Below, piece by piece: positions 1-10,246 of a DNA stretch of 64,000 nucleotides. The notes under the pieces are model-generated. The model was given only the letters and a program-made list of their open reading frames with translations. It did not search any database and was not told the origin of the DNA. Position numbers and translations under genes: made by a program. Every line of letters starts with the position of its first letter. The stretch's first letter is position 1. Source of the DNA: Asterochloris sp. CNOR1 (taxonomy: Eukaryota > Chlorophyta > Trebouxiophyceae > Trebouxiales > Trebouxiaceae); contig OZ017760.1 in assembly GCA_963969365.1 (NCBI GenBank), forward strand, positions 2,170,001 through 2,234,000, in the 5' to 3' direction.

Positions 1-65
1 GGCAGGCTGTGATCCTGGTGGATGGGTTGGCTGCGGCTCCACATCTCGGCAGGTGGGCCTCCTAC

Positions 66-1659
66 CTGTGACACTGGATGCATCAGCTGTCGTGGCTGAC
101 GTGGGGCGAAAGTCGTCACTGAAGCCGTCAATCTGTGCTGCAATCTCGCGGGAGGTTGGGCGGGACCCTGGGGTGGACACCTCGCGCGAGAGCTGCCTGC
201 TAACGGGGGTGGGCATCCTTGCCTGCACCAGAAGGTCACGCAAGGGAGTGAGCTCAGGGGCTGTGCGTGAGGACTTGAGGGACAGTGGCAATGCGCCTGG
301 GGCCGCATTGCTGCGCGCATCTGCTGACACTAGGCCGCGCTTGAACCTGCAGCAGGGGCGGAGGTCATGAGAGCGGGCTGGGGATGCTGTTGCTGCCTGT
401 GCATACAAGCTTGGTCTTGAGTTTGCGGTTGCTGCCTCTGCAAAGCCATCTGCACGGGCAGCCTGTACGATGCCTTTCGACATACTATGATTCATCCGCC
501 ATGCAACGGGAGAGCAGCTCTTGTTGGGCGTCACCCTGCAGTGTAGTTGTGGCCTGCTTTTAGTGGGTACTAAAGTGCTGCCTGCACTGATAGCCAGGCT
601 GAGTGTCAGCGTCAGGGGAAATTGTGTGAAACCACTGCTGCCAGCCAGTCAACAGAAAAGGGCTGACAAAGCAGCTGCCACCGCGACTCCGAGCGCATTG
701 CAGCAGGCAAGCAGAGCTTGCCTCTGAGCAGGACAAAGTGCTGCACAGGCTGCAGGTGGACCACAGCCGTCTGCTGCCAAGCAGGGCGCACCTGCAGCCC
801 ACTGCCCACCTCCTGTGCCCTTGGAGTATCCCATGCCAGCCAAGCGGAGTAGCATGCTCGGCTGAATGGCAGTCCATTCAGCACAGAAATAGCCCCATGA
901 CTATCAACTGCCAGGGCAAAATATACTTAGCCCTTGGCGCACCTGCTGTACCCCTGAGCCCACCATGCCAAGCCGTACATGGCTTTGAGCACAACAGGCT
1001 GCTGCTCTGCTTGCAGAGGTCAGAGCTGACGTCCAGCTTGTTCCAGGCAGCCACTGCCGGACAGGTCCAAGGCACAGTCCGCAGCCCACCTGTTGTGCGG
1101 CCCCCTCGCCCGCCAAGCAGAAGGCCACACTCGGCTGCTTGGCAACCTGGGCCACTGCTGTCTCATCCGCTGCAGACCCCTCGGGTGCCCCTTGCGCAGC
1201 AGCTGCATCTGGCTGCATGGCTGCAGGCTCCTCAGCAACTGGCTCCAAGCCCCCTGCGGGCCCAACAGGGACCTGATTTCCCGGCACAGCCTCAGCTGAG
1301 GGCCCCAACTCGCTCGCTGCCGCTGCTGGCACATCGGGGCTGGCAGCACCATCCGCTGTCACTGCAGCGCTCTCCTCTGGCGCGGCCGCAGCCGCATCCC
1401 CTGCTGCTGCAATGTCTGCAGGCAGGGGGCACAACAACAGTGGAGCTGATTGTGCCAGATGCAGGCATAGTCTCATCAGCGAAGCTATGCAGGGCCGGGG
1501 ACCCCTAACTTCACCTGCAGCATCTGCCTGCGTCTCCTCCATCGGCCCCTCAGCAGGTGGGGCTGGAGAGGCTTCGGAAGACATACTGTGTGCTTCTTCC
1601 ACCGGGCGCTCAGCATTTGAAGCTGCCACATCAGATGGTGCTGCAGCCTCTTCCGCCAT
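66..1659 (-). CDS. Ala-rich protein of unknown function, partial
   Basis: I do not recognise this protein. Proposed start is the ATG at 1659 (MAEEAAAPSDV...). The first exon ends at a GT donor after 1515, and the next runs 1415-1090; the two join in phase (GCA G|AC). Both are rich in Ala, Glu and Pro, with no visible fold. A third exon at 346-66 has good acceptor and donor signals and one open frame (FKRGLVSADARSN...) rich in Ser, Thr, Pro and Arg. It ends in a donor, so the gene continues beyond the left edge. The phase of 346-66 does not fit directly to 1090, so at least one exon between them is unplaced, or 346-66 belongs to another gene. The frame also stays open upstream of 1659 to an AG at 1737, so a 5' coding exon is an alternative. 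The gene is head-to-head with the cupin gene. Confidence 0.5.
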
Positions 1660-1846
1660 GATGTGGTGTGACTTCTGCACCTGCCCAAAGTCATCGTACC
1701 TGACTTTGCCTAAAATCACCTCGTGACCCACATCGCCCTTTCGGAAAGAGATGATGCAAACCCAGCAGGTCAAGCTCAACAAGCCGCTGAACTTTTCTTC
1801 AAGGACGTCCAGACTCAGACCTCACTCATCGGTGCCTGCGACGCAG
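1660..1846. promoter_or_regulatory. Short divergent intergenic region
   Basis: The 187 bases between the proposed start codons of the minus-strand Ala-rich gene (1659) and the plus-strand cupin gene (1847) must hold both 5' UTRs and promoters if both starts are right. I see no clear TATA box. The assignment rests only on the gene arrangement. Confidence 0.35.
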
Positions 1847-3660
1847 ATGAAGCTGCAGATTACCAAGTGAGTCACCGGTTGCTGGCATCATCGACATCGG
1901 GGCGTTGCACTCATACATGCACACTGTGCACACAGGCACCTACTCAGCACACGTCTGGCTCTACTCCATGCATCCTCGCAGCACCTGGTTCTCGTCAGCA
2001 TACACATGTCGAGATCTGGAAGATCTCCGAGATTTTTTAAGGCGCACTCAGCTGCTGCCTGCCCTGCAGATGGGATGAGGACAGAGATGGCAAGCTCAGC
2101 AGGTGAGTTGCATGCCATAGAAACAGTGGCCAAGCTCTGAGAAGCCTTGCCCACTGCTGGGGGAAGGGGAGCGGGCTTCCCAGCTTTGAGCTGCCCAAAC
2201 GGCTTGAGCAGCTGTTGCCTCGCTTTCTGCCAACCCCACTGGCCCTGCAGGTGTGCCATGATGGAAAAGCTGCGGCATGAGGGGTACAACGCAGTCACCT
2301 ACAGCTTTGCTCCTGGTGAGTACTGCCAGTACATTCTGCGGTACCACTTTTAGCAATACAGCACCTGTTGTTGAGACAGCGTCCTGTGAGCCACACGTCT
2401 CACAGGCGATGTCAGATGCACGATCTCAACATGGAGATCAGGCATGCCTGGGGCCTTCACGTCAAGATTCTGTCCTGTCTCCTGTGATTGAAAGTCACGA
2501 GGCAGTAGGTGCTGGGCTCATGCAGGAGTGTGGCCGGATTTCACATGAGCAGGTCTAGTTGAACCATATCTGCCAGCTTGGCAAGACGACACCAGCAACT
2601 GCTGCACATGTGCCTGCCTGCACCCCACTTTCGCCTGCCGTCGTGCCCCCTGCCAGCCTGCCTGGCCACCATCCAGTTGCAGCATGCACATAGTCAAACA
2701 TGTTGCCTGTGGGCAGTGGCATGCCGAGCCAGCAGCTCCAGTAAGGGACAGGCCTGCGCCGGACACCTTGGTGTGATGCAGTTGCAGGGACCACCTTCAG
2801 CTGGCACACAGACTGGCGGTGGAGTGCTCTTGTGAGCTGTGGGACTGTGAATGCAACACCCATACTCAGCACTCGGCTGTGGTGCGTATGCTAGACTGGG
2901 TGTTGCTATCACCGTCCCACAGCTCACTAGAGCCTGTGCTGTGGCGCAAGCCTCCCCGCCACACCCTACTGGGGTACATGTGCAGGCACGACCTTCACCT
3001 GGCACAAATAATGGAGCTTGGCACAAGCCCTCATTTCCAGTCCTGTTGCATGTAATGCAAGACACCGCTGTTGATGTGTGTGCAGGCACCACATTCAGCT
3101 GGCACAGGCATGGCTGCAGCAAGAAGGACTCCATCGTCAGCGGGAAGTTCCTCTTCAAGACAAAGGACGATGAGGTGAAGTATTGCAGTTCAAATCTAGG
3201 GTGATGATGAGGTCAGTCTTTCTCCAGGTCCTGGCTTATTGGGGGCAAGCACAGCTGCTGCTCTGCTGGGCTTGGCAGGCAGACACCCCCTTGGCACAGG
3301 CTGCGGGATCACGGCCTGTTGCATCACAACTCTGCCACGCAATATGGCAAGCCTGGCTGCTGCTCCGCCACACATACAAGCTGTGAAAGCAGTGAGCAGA
3401 TTGGCATCACCATGGGTGGCAAGTGCAGCTACACGGTACCCAGCCCTTCCTGCTGTGGCATTGCATGTGACACGCCAAGAGCTGCCTTCCATCAGTGCAG
3501 TGCCCAGTCTCCATTGGCCTTGATGCTTGTGCAGGTCGTCCTCGAACCTGGCGACATGCTTGAGGTGCCTGCCGGCCTCCGCCATTTTGCCCAGGTGGTG
3601 GGCAACGAGCCCGTGGAGTTCTTTGACGCCTCCAAAACGCAGGTGCCGCGCATGGACTAG
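1847..3660 (+). CDS. Small single-domain cupin protein
   Basis: Five exons join in phase: 1847-1866, 2070-2102, 2251-2315, 3086-3174 and 3535-3660, giving 110 residues. The order of motifs is that of small stand-alone cupins found in bacteria and algae: an N-terminal WDEDRDGKLS stretch, AMMEKLRHEGYN, then PGTTFSWHRHGC (cupin motif 1, with the HxH metal-ligand pair). These are followed by SGKFLFKT and LEPGDMLEVPAGLRH (cupin motif 2, ending in the third His). Known: such proteins form a beta-barrel and usually bind a divalent metal. The reaction is not predictable from the family. The ATG at 1847 is supported because the seven-codon first exon supplies exactly the two bases needed to enter the TGG codon of the second exon. 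The 770-base third intron contains two degenerate copies of the next exon's start and an inverted repeat. Confidence 0.82.
2784..3105 (+). repeat. Three copies of an acceptor plus exon start (cupin intron 3)
   Basis: The real acceptor and exon start (3082-3105, GCAG then GCACCACATTCAGCTGGCAC) is preceded by two degenerate direct copies, at 2784-2808 and 2992-3007. Each keeps the GCAG acceptor and a version of ACCTTCAGCTGGCACA. The first copy would encode GTTFSWHT, as in the real exon; the second runs into a stop shortly afterwards. They look like tandem duplications of the intron-exon border. Confidence 0.7.
2832..2930. repeat. Imperfect inverted repeat in cupin intron 3
   Basis: Arm one at 2832-2862 begins GTGAGCTGTGGGACTG. 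Arm two at about 2900-2930 reads as its reverse complement with only about three mismatches over 31 bases, across a loop of roughly 37 bases. The transcript could fold into a hairpin inside the intron. It may be a trace of a small foldback element; no target-site duplication was found. Confidence 0.65.
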
Positions 3661-3888
3661 CCATGCTCGGTGCCTTGAGCGGTTCTTGGTCACCTTGCCT
3701 GCCTAACATGTCTGTTTACGGACCCTGCCTTTGCAGTGATGTATTTGTTTGAGCTGTTTTACAAGCCGGTCTCCAGCACAACAATTTGATCGATATCGTT
3801 TGGACATCTTAAATGCTTGTGTAAGCCTGATTGACAATATGTTCAGGTCTAGCCATCTGCTTTGACCAACTGGCCCCTCTCAGACTGA

Positions 3889-6189
3889 GCGCAGCACAGA
3901 CAGCGGCAGATCAGATCATCCCTCATCGGTCGTAAGCCAACGCAATCACAGGCGCATGCGACACCATAGTCGCAATTCCACCTGGAGTCCTGCCAGGAGG
4001 GGATCTAGGTCCAGATCAAGGGACCATCACAGGTCTTCTGCACTGCTCAGATTGCTGAGTTCAATCACACCCTGCATTGTAAGAAAGTGCTGCCATGCAG
4101 CTCGACAAACTTTTTCAAGGCATAGATCAGATAGGTAGCATACAAGGAGCCTTCTGATGAGGTGATGTAACATGCAAGGGCATGTGTGCTGCAGGAGAAG
4201 GTCGCGATCCAGGTCACAAAGCAGGCATCATACATCCAGAAGGCAAGCCCTGTTGCTGTGAGGCCTTCTGAGGAAGCCGCTTTGTCATGCTGTTGCCGTT
4301 TGCCATCTGCGCTGCACAGTGCTGCTGCAAGCCTGACTGTGCACCACAGCAGTCTCTGTGCTGCATGAGAGCCCACCTGTGTAGACATGACACTGCAGTG
4401 CTGTTGGTGCTACTTCAAAAGGGGCACAGCCGCTGTTACAGGGAATGCCACACCTGAAATTGATCACATAGGGGGTCCCTGCGTAGCAGAGCAGTGTTTG
4501 CATTGGCGGTCAAACACTGTGGGGGCCACTCGTGCAGATGGAGGCACAGGGACGCATGGCAAGCTGGTGGTGTGCCTCAAAGAGGGATGGTGCCACTGCT
4601 AAACTCCCGCAGCTGCTGGATGAGGTCAGTTGTGCGCAATACATGCCCACCCCATCAGGCAGTCCAGCACTGCTGCTGCCTCATGACAAGGGCTGTTGCC
4701 ACTGTTGCAGGCAGAGTCCCCTGCACAGACGAAGGGACCAGGACACGCATCGGTCCAGGCCGCGGTCCCGCAGCAGAGATGGCAGGCGACGCTCCCCACG
4801 CAGAGATGACAGGGACAGGCGCCATGAGCCATCGGGCAGCAGGGACGGCAGGCGGCGCTCCCCGAGCAGAGGGTAGTGGACTAGCGAGCATCAGTCTGCC
4901 CAGTCGGGCCTCTGGTGCCGCTCACTTGCAGCCGCAGCGTTGCCTGACACCTTGTGGGTGTCCTGGTCAGGGGCCTGGTCTCTCAGGCCAGCAAGCTTGC
5001 AAGCCTGAACGCTCCAGAGGTGCCGTCTCCTCAACTGCAGACCGCCTCATCTTGCAGGTCTGCCACTGCCAGGCACGCAAGCAAAGAGCTGACCAGCAGT
5101 TGCAAGCATGATTTATGCAGGGATACACGGCGTCCCTTGCACTTAGGCCTGGCCTTTTGCCAACGCCTCCCTCTTGAGCCAGACAATGTCCAGAACCTCC
5201 AGTGAGAACAGCTCCTCATTGTTGCAGGGGCAGGCACCTTGAACGGGACCACATTCGTGACCGGGAGGGGCTTCGCCTCCCATACAGGAAAACCTGCAAC
5301 AGGGACAGGCAACAGGTGGCTCCAGAGCAGCGCCGGCTGTTGCCTGAGCCTGGCAGGCAGCTAGAGAGGCACAGCCGCCCTGCAGGGGACAGGCCTGCGG
5401 ATGGACCAAGGTCAGCACAGCAAGGTGCAATCTACTGCAGTTGACTGATGCGTTGTTGTGCAGGGTCATGTACCTAGGGCAGCAACCTGTGACTCCTGCT
5501 GCCCCACGCAAGGTGTTGTGGGGCTGGCACAGCCCTCTGCGGCTCAAACCAAAATGCAGTAGCAGAGCTGTGGCTGCAGGTCACAGCAAGAGCAGCTAGA
5601 TAGGGACAGGCACCCACCTGGCCAAGCACTGACGGCTGGCCCTGCTCCCAGTGGTGCTCATGGCGCCCACCAGCTGCCAGAGCCACCACCAGCGGATGGC
5701 GCAACAGCCCCTGTGGCGCGTAGTGGCGCAGCAGGTGTGCATGGCAGCTGCAGAGCTGGATGCTGTGCTTGAAGGACCTGAGATCCTCCTGCTTCCTAGG
5801 GAGGCTGGTGTGCCTGTTGCTGGGCTTAATTGGGCAGGGACTGCACTTTCACTATTACGTAAGCAGTTTTGGAGTGCTTTGCCTGCAGCGGCCAGCAGGT
5901 AGTCTTGTGGGCAAATGAATGGTGCTTGCGAGATATGCAGCAAATGGGATGGCTGCTGTTGTTGTCTGCAGGGCTGCCAGCGCCACCACCCGTGACGAGC
6001 ACGTCAGCCCATAGGGTGACAAATCAGCAGGTGACAGCACATGCGGGGATACCTGGTTCCCCACAACTGCCCCTCCCAATGCTGCCCTCACGGCAGACGC
6101 CAGCACAGGGTGCCGCCGAGAGCGCCTCTGGGAAGGTGCTGCTGGGACAGCCCGCGGCTTCTCAGGCCTCAGCAAGTGAGGCACCCTAG
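3889..6189 (+). CDS. Arginine/serine-rich (RS-domain) protein, model incomplete
   Basis: Several plus-strand exons share an RS-rich composition. They are 3889-4032 (ending SRSRSRDHHR), 4195-4242 (RRSRSRSQSRHHTSRR), about 4711-4872 (many RS/RD pairs such as GRRRSPRRDDRDRRHE), 5234-5424 (Arg/Glu/Asp-rich), 5610-5734 and 5972-6175 (Pro/Ala/Gln-rich). The last could end at a stop at 6189 or splice on to an exon at about 6398-6525. RS domains are typical of splicing and mRNA-processing factors, where phosphorylated RS dipeptides mediate protein contacts. No RNA-recognition motif is visible, so this may be an SR-related protein rather than a classical SR factor. The start codon was not found and exon joins were not all phase-checked. 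The exon at 4195 would use a GC donor (AG|GCAAGC). The exons after 5600 could belong to the downstream LSM11 gene instead. Confidence 0.5.
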
Positions 6190-6664
6190 TGTGCTGCAGG
6201 CTTGTGTGGGGCACACTGCGCCAACGCAGCATGGTTGTTTGTATCTCTGAGGCACACCCAAGACAGCCTGGGTAACCAATACGGACTGGCGGCTCAGCAA
6301 AGATTGCCCTCACCACGTTTTCACCTCTGGCCAATTTGGTCCGCTCAGGGCTCAGCAGGCAGCTCACAGACCCTTGCCTGGCGTTCTCTCACCACAGGCC
6401 TTAATTACTGTTGTCAGGACTTATTTCAAAAGTCATGTGTCATTTCCACCAGAATCGGCAGTTTCAGGAGGTGCTGTGCTTTCAACATCAGGTTGTGTGA
6501 CCCTTTCACTGTGTGTTCAGCCTAGCACTGCTAGGCTGTACCTCCCAGTTGCATGTTAAGCGGCTGCTTCTTCCCACTCAATTCCTGACAGAACCCAGCA
6601 GCAGCCCCTTCCACTCCTGTGCTGTCAGGCCCAATGATGTCACATGTAGCTCACAGGTCTCTGG

Positions 6665-6955
6665 CCTCAGCAAGGCCACCCAGAGTCCCCTGACATCAAG
6701 CTCGACTCTTTCCTGCCGCTCTTTGACGCCACAGAGGATCTGGCCACACCTGGCTGACATCCCCTGATGCAGCCTCTGCTCTGCCGTCTGCTGGCTTCAC
6801 GGGGCCCAATACAACTCAGCACCGTTTCAGCATTTTGTAGCTGCACTGCAGGCACAGCCATCAGGCAAGGCCACCCTGAGGCCCTCGACCCAGCGCTCGA
6901 CTTCTTCTCGCCTCTCTTTGACGCTGCAAAGGCTCTGGCCGCACCTGGCTTGAAG
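6665..6955 (+). repeat. Tandem duplication of LSM11 N-terminal exon, first copy broken
   Basis: The segment 6665-6755 and the real exon 6865-6955 align over their length, including the preceding acceptor region. The first reads GHPESPDIKLDSFLPLFDAT and the second GHPEALDPALDFFSPLFDAA in the same relative frame. The first copy hits TGA directly after ...LATPG, where the real exon continues into LKPPRP, and no GT donor precedes that stop. It is either a decayed exon or a poison exon. The two copies are about 195 bases apart. Confidence 0.8.
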
Positions 6956-9416
6956 CCGCCGCGGCCCAAGGCGCGGCCTCTGGACAACGTGGCCAAGTGC
7001 CGCGCCCTGCTGCCCCCGGAGCTGGAGGACTCGGCTGCGTATCGGCAGATGCTGCGTCCCGTAGTGTCACCCGAGGTGAAACCCACACTTCCTGATTAGG
7101 CATGTGCATTGGTATGATGGATTCTTGTTGGAAGCGGCTTAAAAGAGTTAGATTCCTGCAGCACCTGATCTGGGACGACCTTGACCAGCAGAGCAGCAAA
7201 TGCAGACTCTGCGACCCCACAGTTGCCTCCACCTGGAATGACTGCACCTAGTACCAGTGCATAGTAGTCTCAGCCATGCCGCTTGGTTTGCACCTGAGAC
7301 GCAGCCTGCTATGGCTAGACGCTCAGGCCAGGCAAAACAGCAGGCAGCCTGGGACACTCCACCACTGCTTGCAGCGAAAGAGGCAGGCGCAAGAGGTGGC
7401 CAAAATGCGAGCAGGGCGGGTCAGGATGATGCAAGAGCAGGCAGCCGCCAAGGCACAGCAGGGCTCTACCCTGGAGGGAATCATGGACAGGTAGGGAGGG
7501 GCTTTACTGCATCGCTGCCTCCCCAGCCAGCATCATGTCGATCTCCTGTGTGGGCATGTATACATTGCATTTGGCTTGATGCACCACTGAGCATCCATCA
7601 AGGCACAGAGGGGCTCCAGCCTCAACTGCAACAGGGACAGGTGAGGCGTGCTGTGGTCTTGGCTGCATCACCAGCTTTCCCCGTCAGCATGGTATCCGGT
7701 GTCTTGGGGGGCACGTGTGAACTGCACTTTGGGTTGCATGCCTCTGCGCAGGCAGCTCCTGAGATGCAGCAGGACCTCGCCTTGCCATGATCACGGCCGA
7801 GCGTGATTCTGACTTTGTGCTGGCTCATTGTCAGGGCTTTCATGGGCTGCATTGGCCCTGTGATCTTTGCAGCGGCCAGTGGCCGGCAGGTATGGGTCCA
7901 CTCAGCTGGGCGAGGCAGAACTAACAGTACTTCTCCTTGATTCCTGCAGGTGCAAAAGGGGTCCGCTCAGCTGGCTACGGCAGCACTGTCAGACGCATAC
8001 ACGAGTCAGAGTGGTCACCCGGCACGGGTGTGGGGTTAGGGGCTGTGCAGTGGGTGAGGGACTGCCTGCTGCAGTGAGCCGCCGGCACCCAGTAGTGCTG
8101 ACTCACTGTGTTGGGCTGAATCTGCTGCTTGTGGGCGCATATCACCTGCACGGGTGGAGTGCAGGCTGTTGTCCTCCTGCTCACTGTAAAGAGCTACAGG
8201 TTGATGCTACCTGGCGGATTCTGACGCAGCACATGAAATTAATTTGCTTATTGCCTGGTCCAGGCATCTGTGTAGGCTGGTTGATGGGCGGGTCAACATT
8301 CGATACAATGAAAATACTGCTGCTGTTGACTGCCTGATAGGCACTGCAGAGTTATGGTTTGCTGCGACTGTTGTGGGGTTGCTGGCCCAGAAAATTACTG
8401 ATTGAGCCTGCTGCCCACCTGCTCCCCTGCGGCGCCTTATGGCCTTGCCACCTCTGCTCTGCTGCACGCTGTTTTCAGGCCTGCTCTTCTCTGCTGCAGG
8501 CTTCCTAGTGGGATTCGATAAGTTCATGAACCTCATTCTGAAGGACGTGGAAGAGAACTACACAGTCATGGTGCAGGCGAGCTTGTGCTTGATGCGCTGT
8601 GCCAGGGTCTGCATTTAGAGTCTGGGTCAGGCAGAGGAGGCAGGAGTCTGCATTGAGCCAAGGGCTCCACATGTGGCTGCTAGCCTGGTGCACTTAATCC
8701 CTCACGATGCAATGTGTACTAACCCTGTCAGGGAGCATATGGACTGAACCTATCATGGTGCACTGAATTTCTCATGGTGCCAACAAGCTCAAGCACTGCG
8801 GCCTGAGTTTGCCTGCCTAGGCTTCTTGAAGTTTCATGGTGCATTGCGCCCCTGTGCTCAAACAAGTTTTCGGGGTGGAGTTTGAGCACAAGCCGTCTGC
8901 TAGTGCCCGTGCCACCATCCCTCAACATCGTCTGGTAGCTGTTTCCACTGCAGGTGCCTCACCACTACACTGTGCCTCTCCATGCAAGCCAGGGCGGTGA
9001 CAAGCTGGATCAGCCGCTAGCACTTGGCATGGCTGGTGAGGTTTTGTGCATCTCATGCCTGAACGATGTCACTGCTACTCAGCAACTGGTACGGGCAGTG
9101 AGCTCTGACCATACCTTGCGCTGAGGCATCTCACACATGCTCACATGGCATTCATGTGAAAAATGAGGCGCTACTATCTGCAGGCCCAATGGCAGCCATG
9201 GCAGAGAGCGAGAGCGTCTTTAGACCATACAATCAAAGCTGTTTGCTGTCTGCAGGTGCCAGCGAGACCCTGGAGGTCATGAGCGTCAAGCACAAGTTTC
9301 GCTGGAAGCGCAGGGCAGAGCAGCGCAGCCGGCGCCTGCACCAGGTGCTGCTGCGTGGAGAGCAGGTGGTGCTCATTAGCACAGTGGCAGGGCCACAGCA
9401 GCAGAGGCCACAATAG
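6767..9416 (+). CDS. LSM11: LSM11-like Sm protein (U7 snRNP core subunit)
   Basis: Exons 6767-7075, 7375-7490, 7950-8053, 8500-8576 (or to 8570), 8954-9035 and 9256-9416 join in phase to about 282 residues. Three parts match the layout of animal LSM11. The N-terminal block has SPLFDAAKALAAPGLKPP and then LDNVAKCRALLP. The Sm1 half is GPLSWLRQHCQ followed by VRVVTRHGCGVRG, spliced to GFLVGFDKFMNLILKDVEE. After a spacer the Sm2 half is LHQVLLRGEQVVLIS near the C terminus. Known: LSM11 with LSM10 replaces SmD1/D2 in the ring that binds U7 snRNA, which directs 3' cleavage of stem-loop histone mRNAs; the LSM11 N terminus recruits processing factors. The first exon is uncertain: the ATG at 6767 is in frame, but an upstream exon is possible. 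An alternative is another divergent LSm protein, but the split between Sm1 and Sm2 favours LSM11. Confidence 0.75.
7450..7983 (+). repeat. Echoes of LSM11 exon edges inside the exon 2-3 intron
   Basis: The end of exon 2 with its donor (7450-7496) recurs in degenerate form at 7600-7646; both begin AAGGCACAG and end GGACAG followed by a GT donor. The start of exon 3 (about 7945-7983) has an upstream copy at 7885-7918 that shares GGTCC.CTCAGCTGG and the closing GGCAG. The intron is therefore built largely from copies of its two flanks. Confidence 0.65.
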
Positions 9417-10246
9417 AGACCTTACGATCTCTGTTTTAATGGTGTGGACCTTTGCCGGTACCTGCCGCACATGCCTCTAGTGCGGCAGCAAATGGTGCTC
9501 GTCAGGGCAGTGCGAGAGAGGTCAAACCAGCAGAGGCCACAGCTCAAGCTTCATGATGTCAGTTCGGTGCCTAGCTGCCCCAATGGTGGATCTAGCAGGT
9601 CTTAGTGTTTGGTGCTAGCTTCAGCTCTTCGAAGCAAGCATGTGGCCTCCACAGCTGCAGCGCCAGCCATCGCCCAAGCTACACCAGAAGCTTCAACCAT
9701 GAAGTGCTGGTGTTTATCGACGCCACCAAGACTCTGGAATGCCGGCAGAGCAGAGCGTGGCTACTTGCAAACACCCAGGGGCTTTCAATGCATGCCTACT
9801 GTCACCAACAAGTTTTCGACATAATTGCTTGATGGCTGGCTGTGTCCCTACAAGTAAACAGATGCTGTGTGGTGACAAGCTCTTGTGCTCTCATCAGTGG
9901 CGTCTTGCTCCCTCCATAACTGCTCCCTCCCTGACCAAAACAACAGGAATTTTGCTTGCCACCCCCCGCCATGGACATCAGCCAAAGGCAATGAAAGATA
10001 TCTCTAGAGCTTGAAAGATAGATGCCAGGTGGCTGAGGCTCAGCTTTCCAGAAGATCTGTGACGTTCTTTTGCCCCGCTTACTTGATATGTCAGAACCCC
10101 TGCGCACAGCATGCTTCTACTTAGCCAGGTGCAACGCAGTTACTGGATGATCTAGAGGGTGCTAGCGCTCCTGAGACATTCACATACAGCGTAGCCACAG
10201 CCCATTAAAATCGGCCATGTGAGGAGGTACCCCTCCGAGCCCAGCC
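9417..10246. other. LSM11 3' region and intergenic stretch
   Basis: No gene was recognised. Just after the stop, 9486-9544 is a degenerate copy of the last 57 coding bases of LSM11 (9359-9416), sharing TGGTGCTC and CAGCAGAGGCCACA. An open stretch near 9690-9830 (FNHEVLVFIDATKTLECR...) lacks a start and a recognisable family, and I do not call it a gene. Confidence 0.5.

Noticed and set aside
738-1508. A 256-codon plus-strand open frame
   Set aside because: It is Pro/Gln/His-rich shadow of the minus-strand Ala-rich exon 1415-1090, which has matching splice phases.
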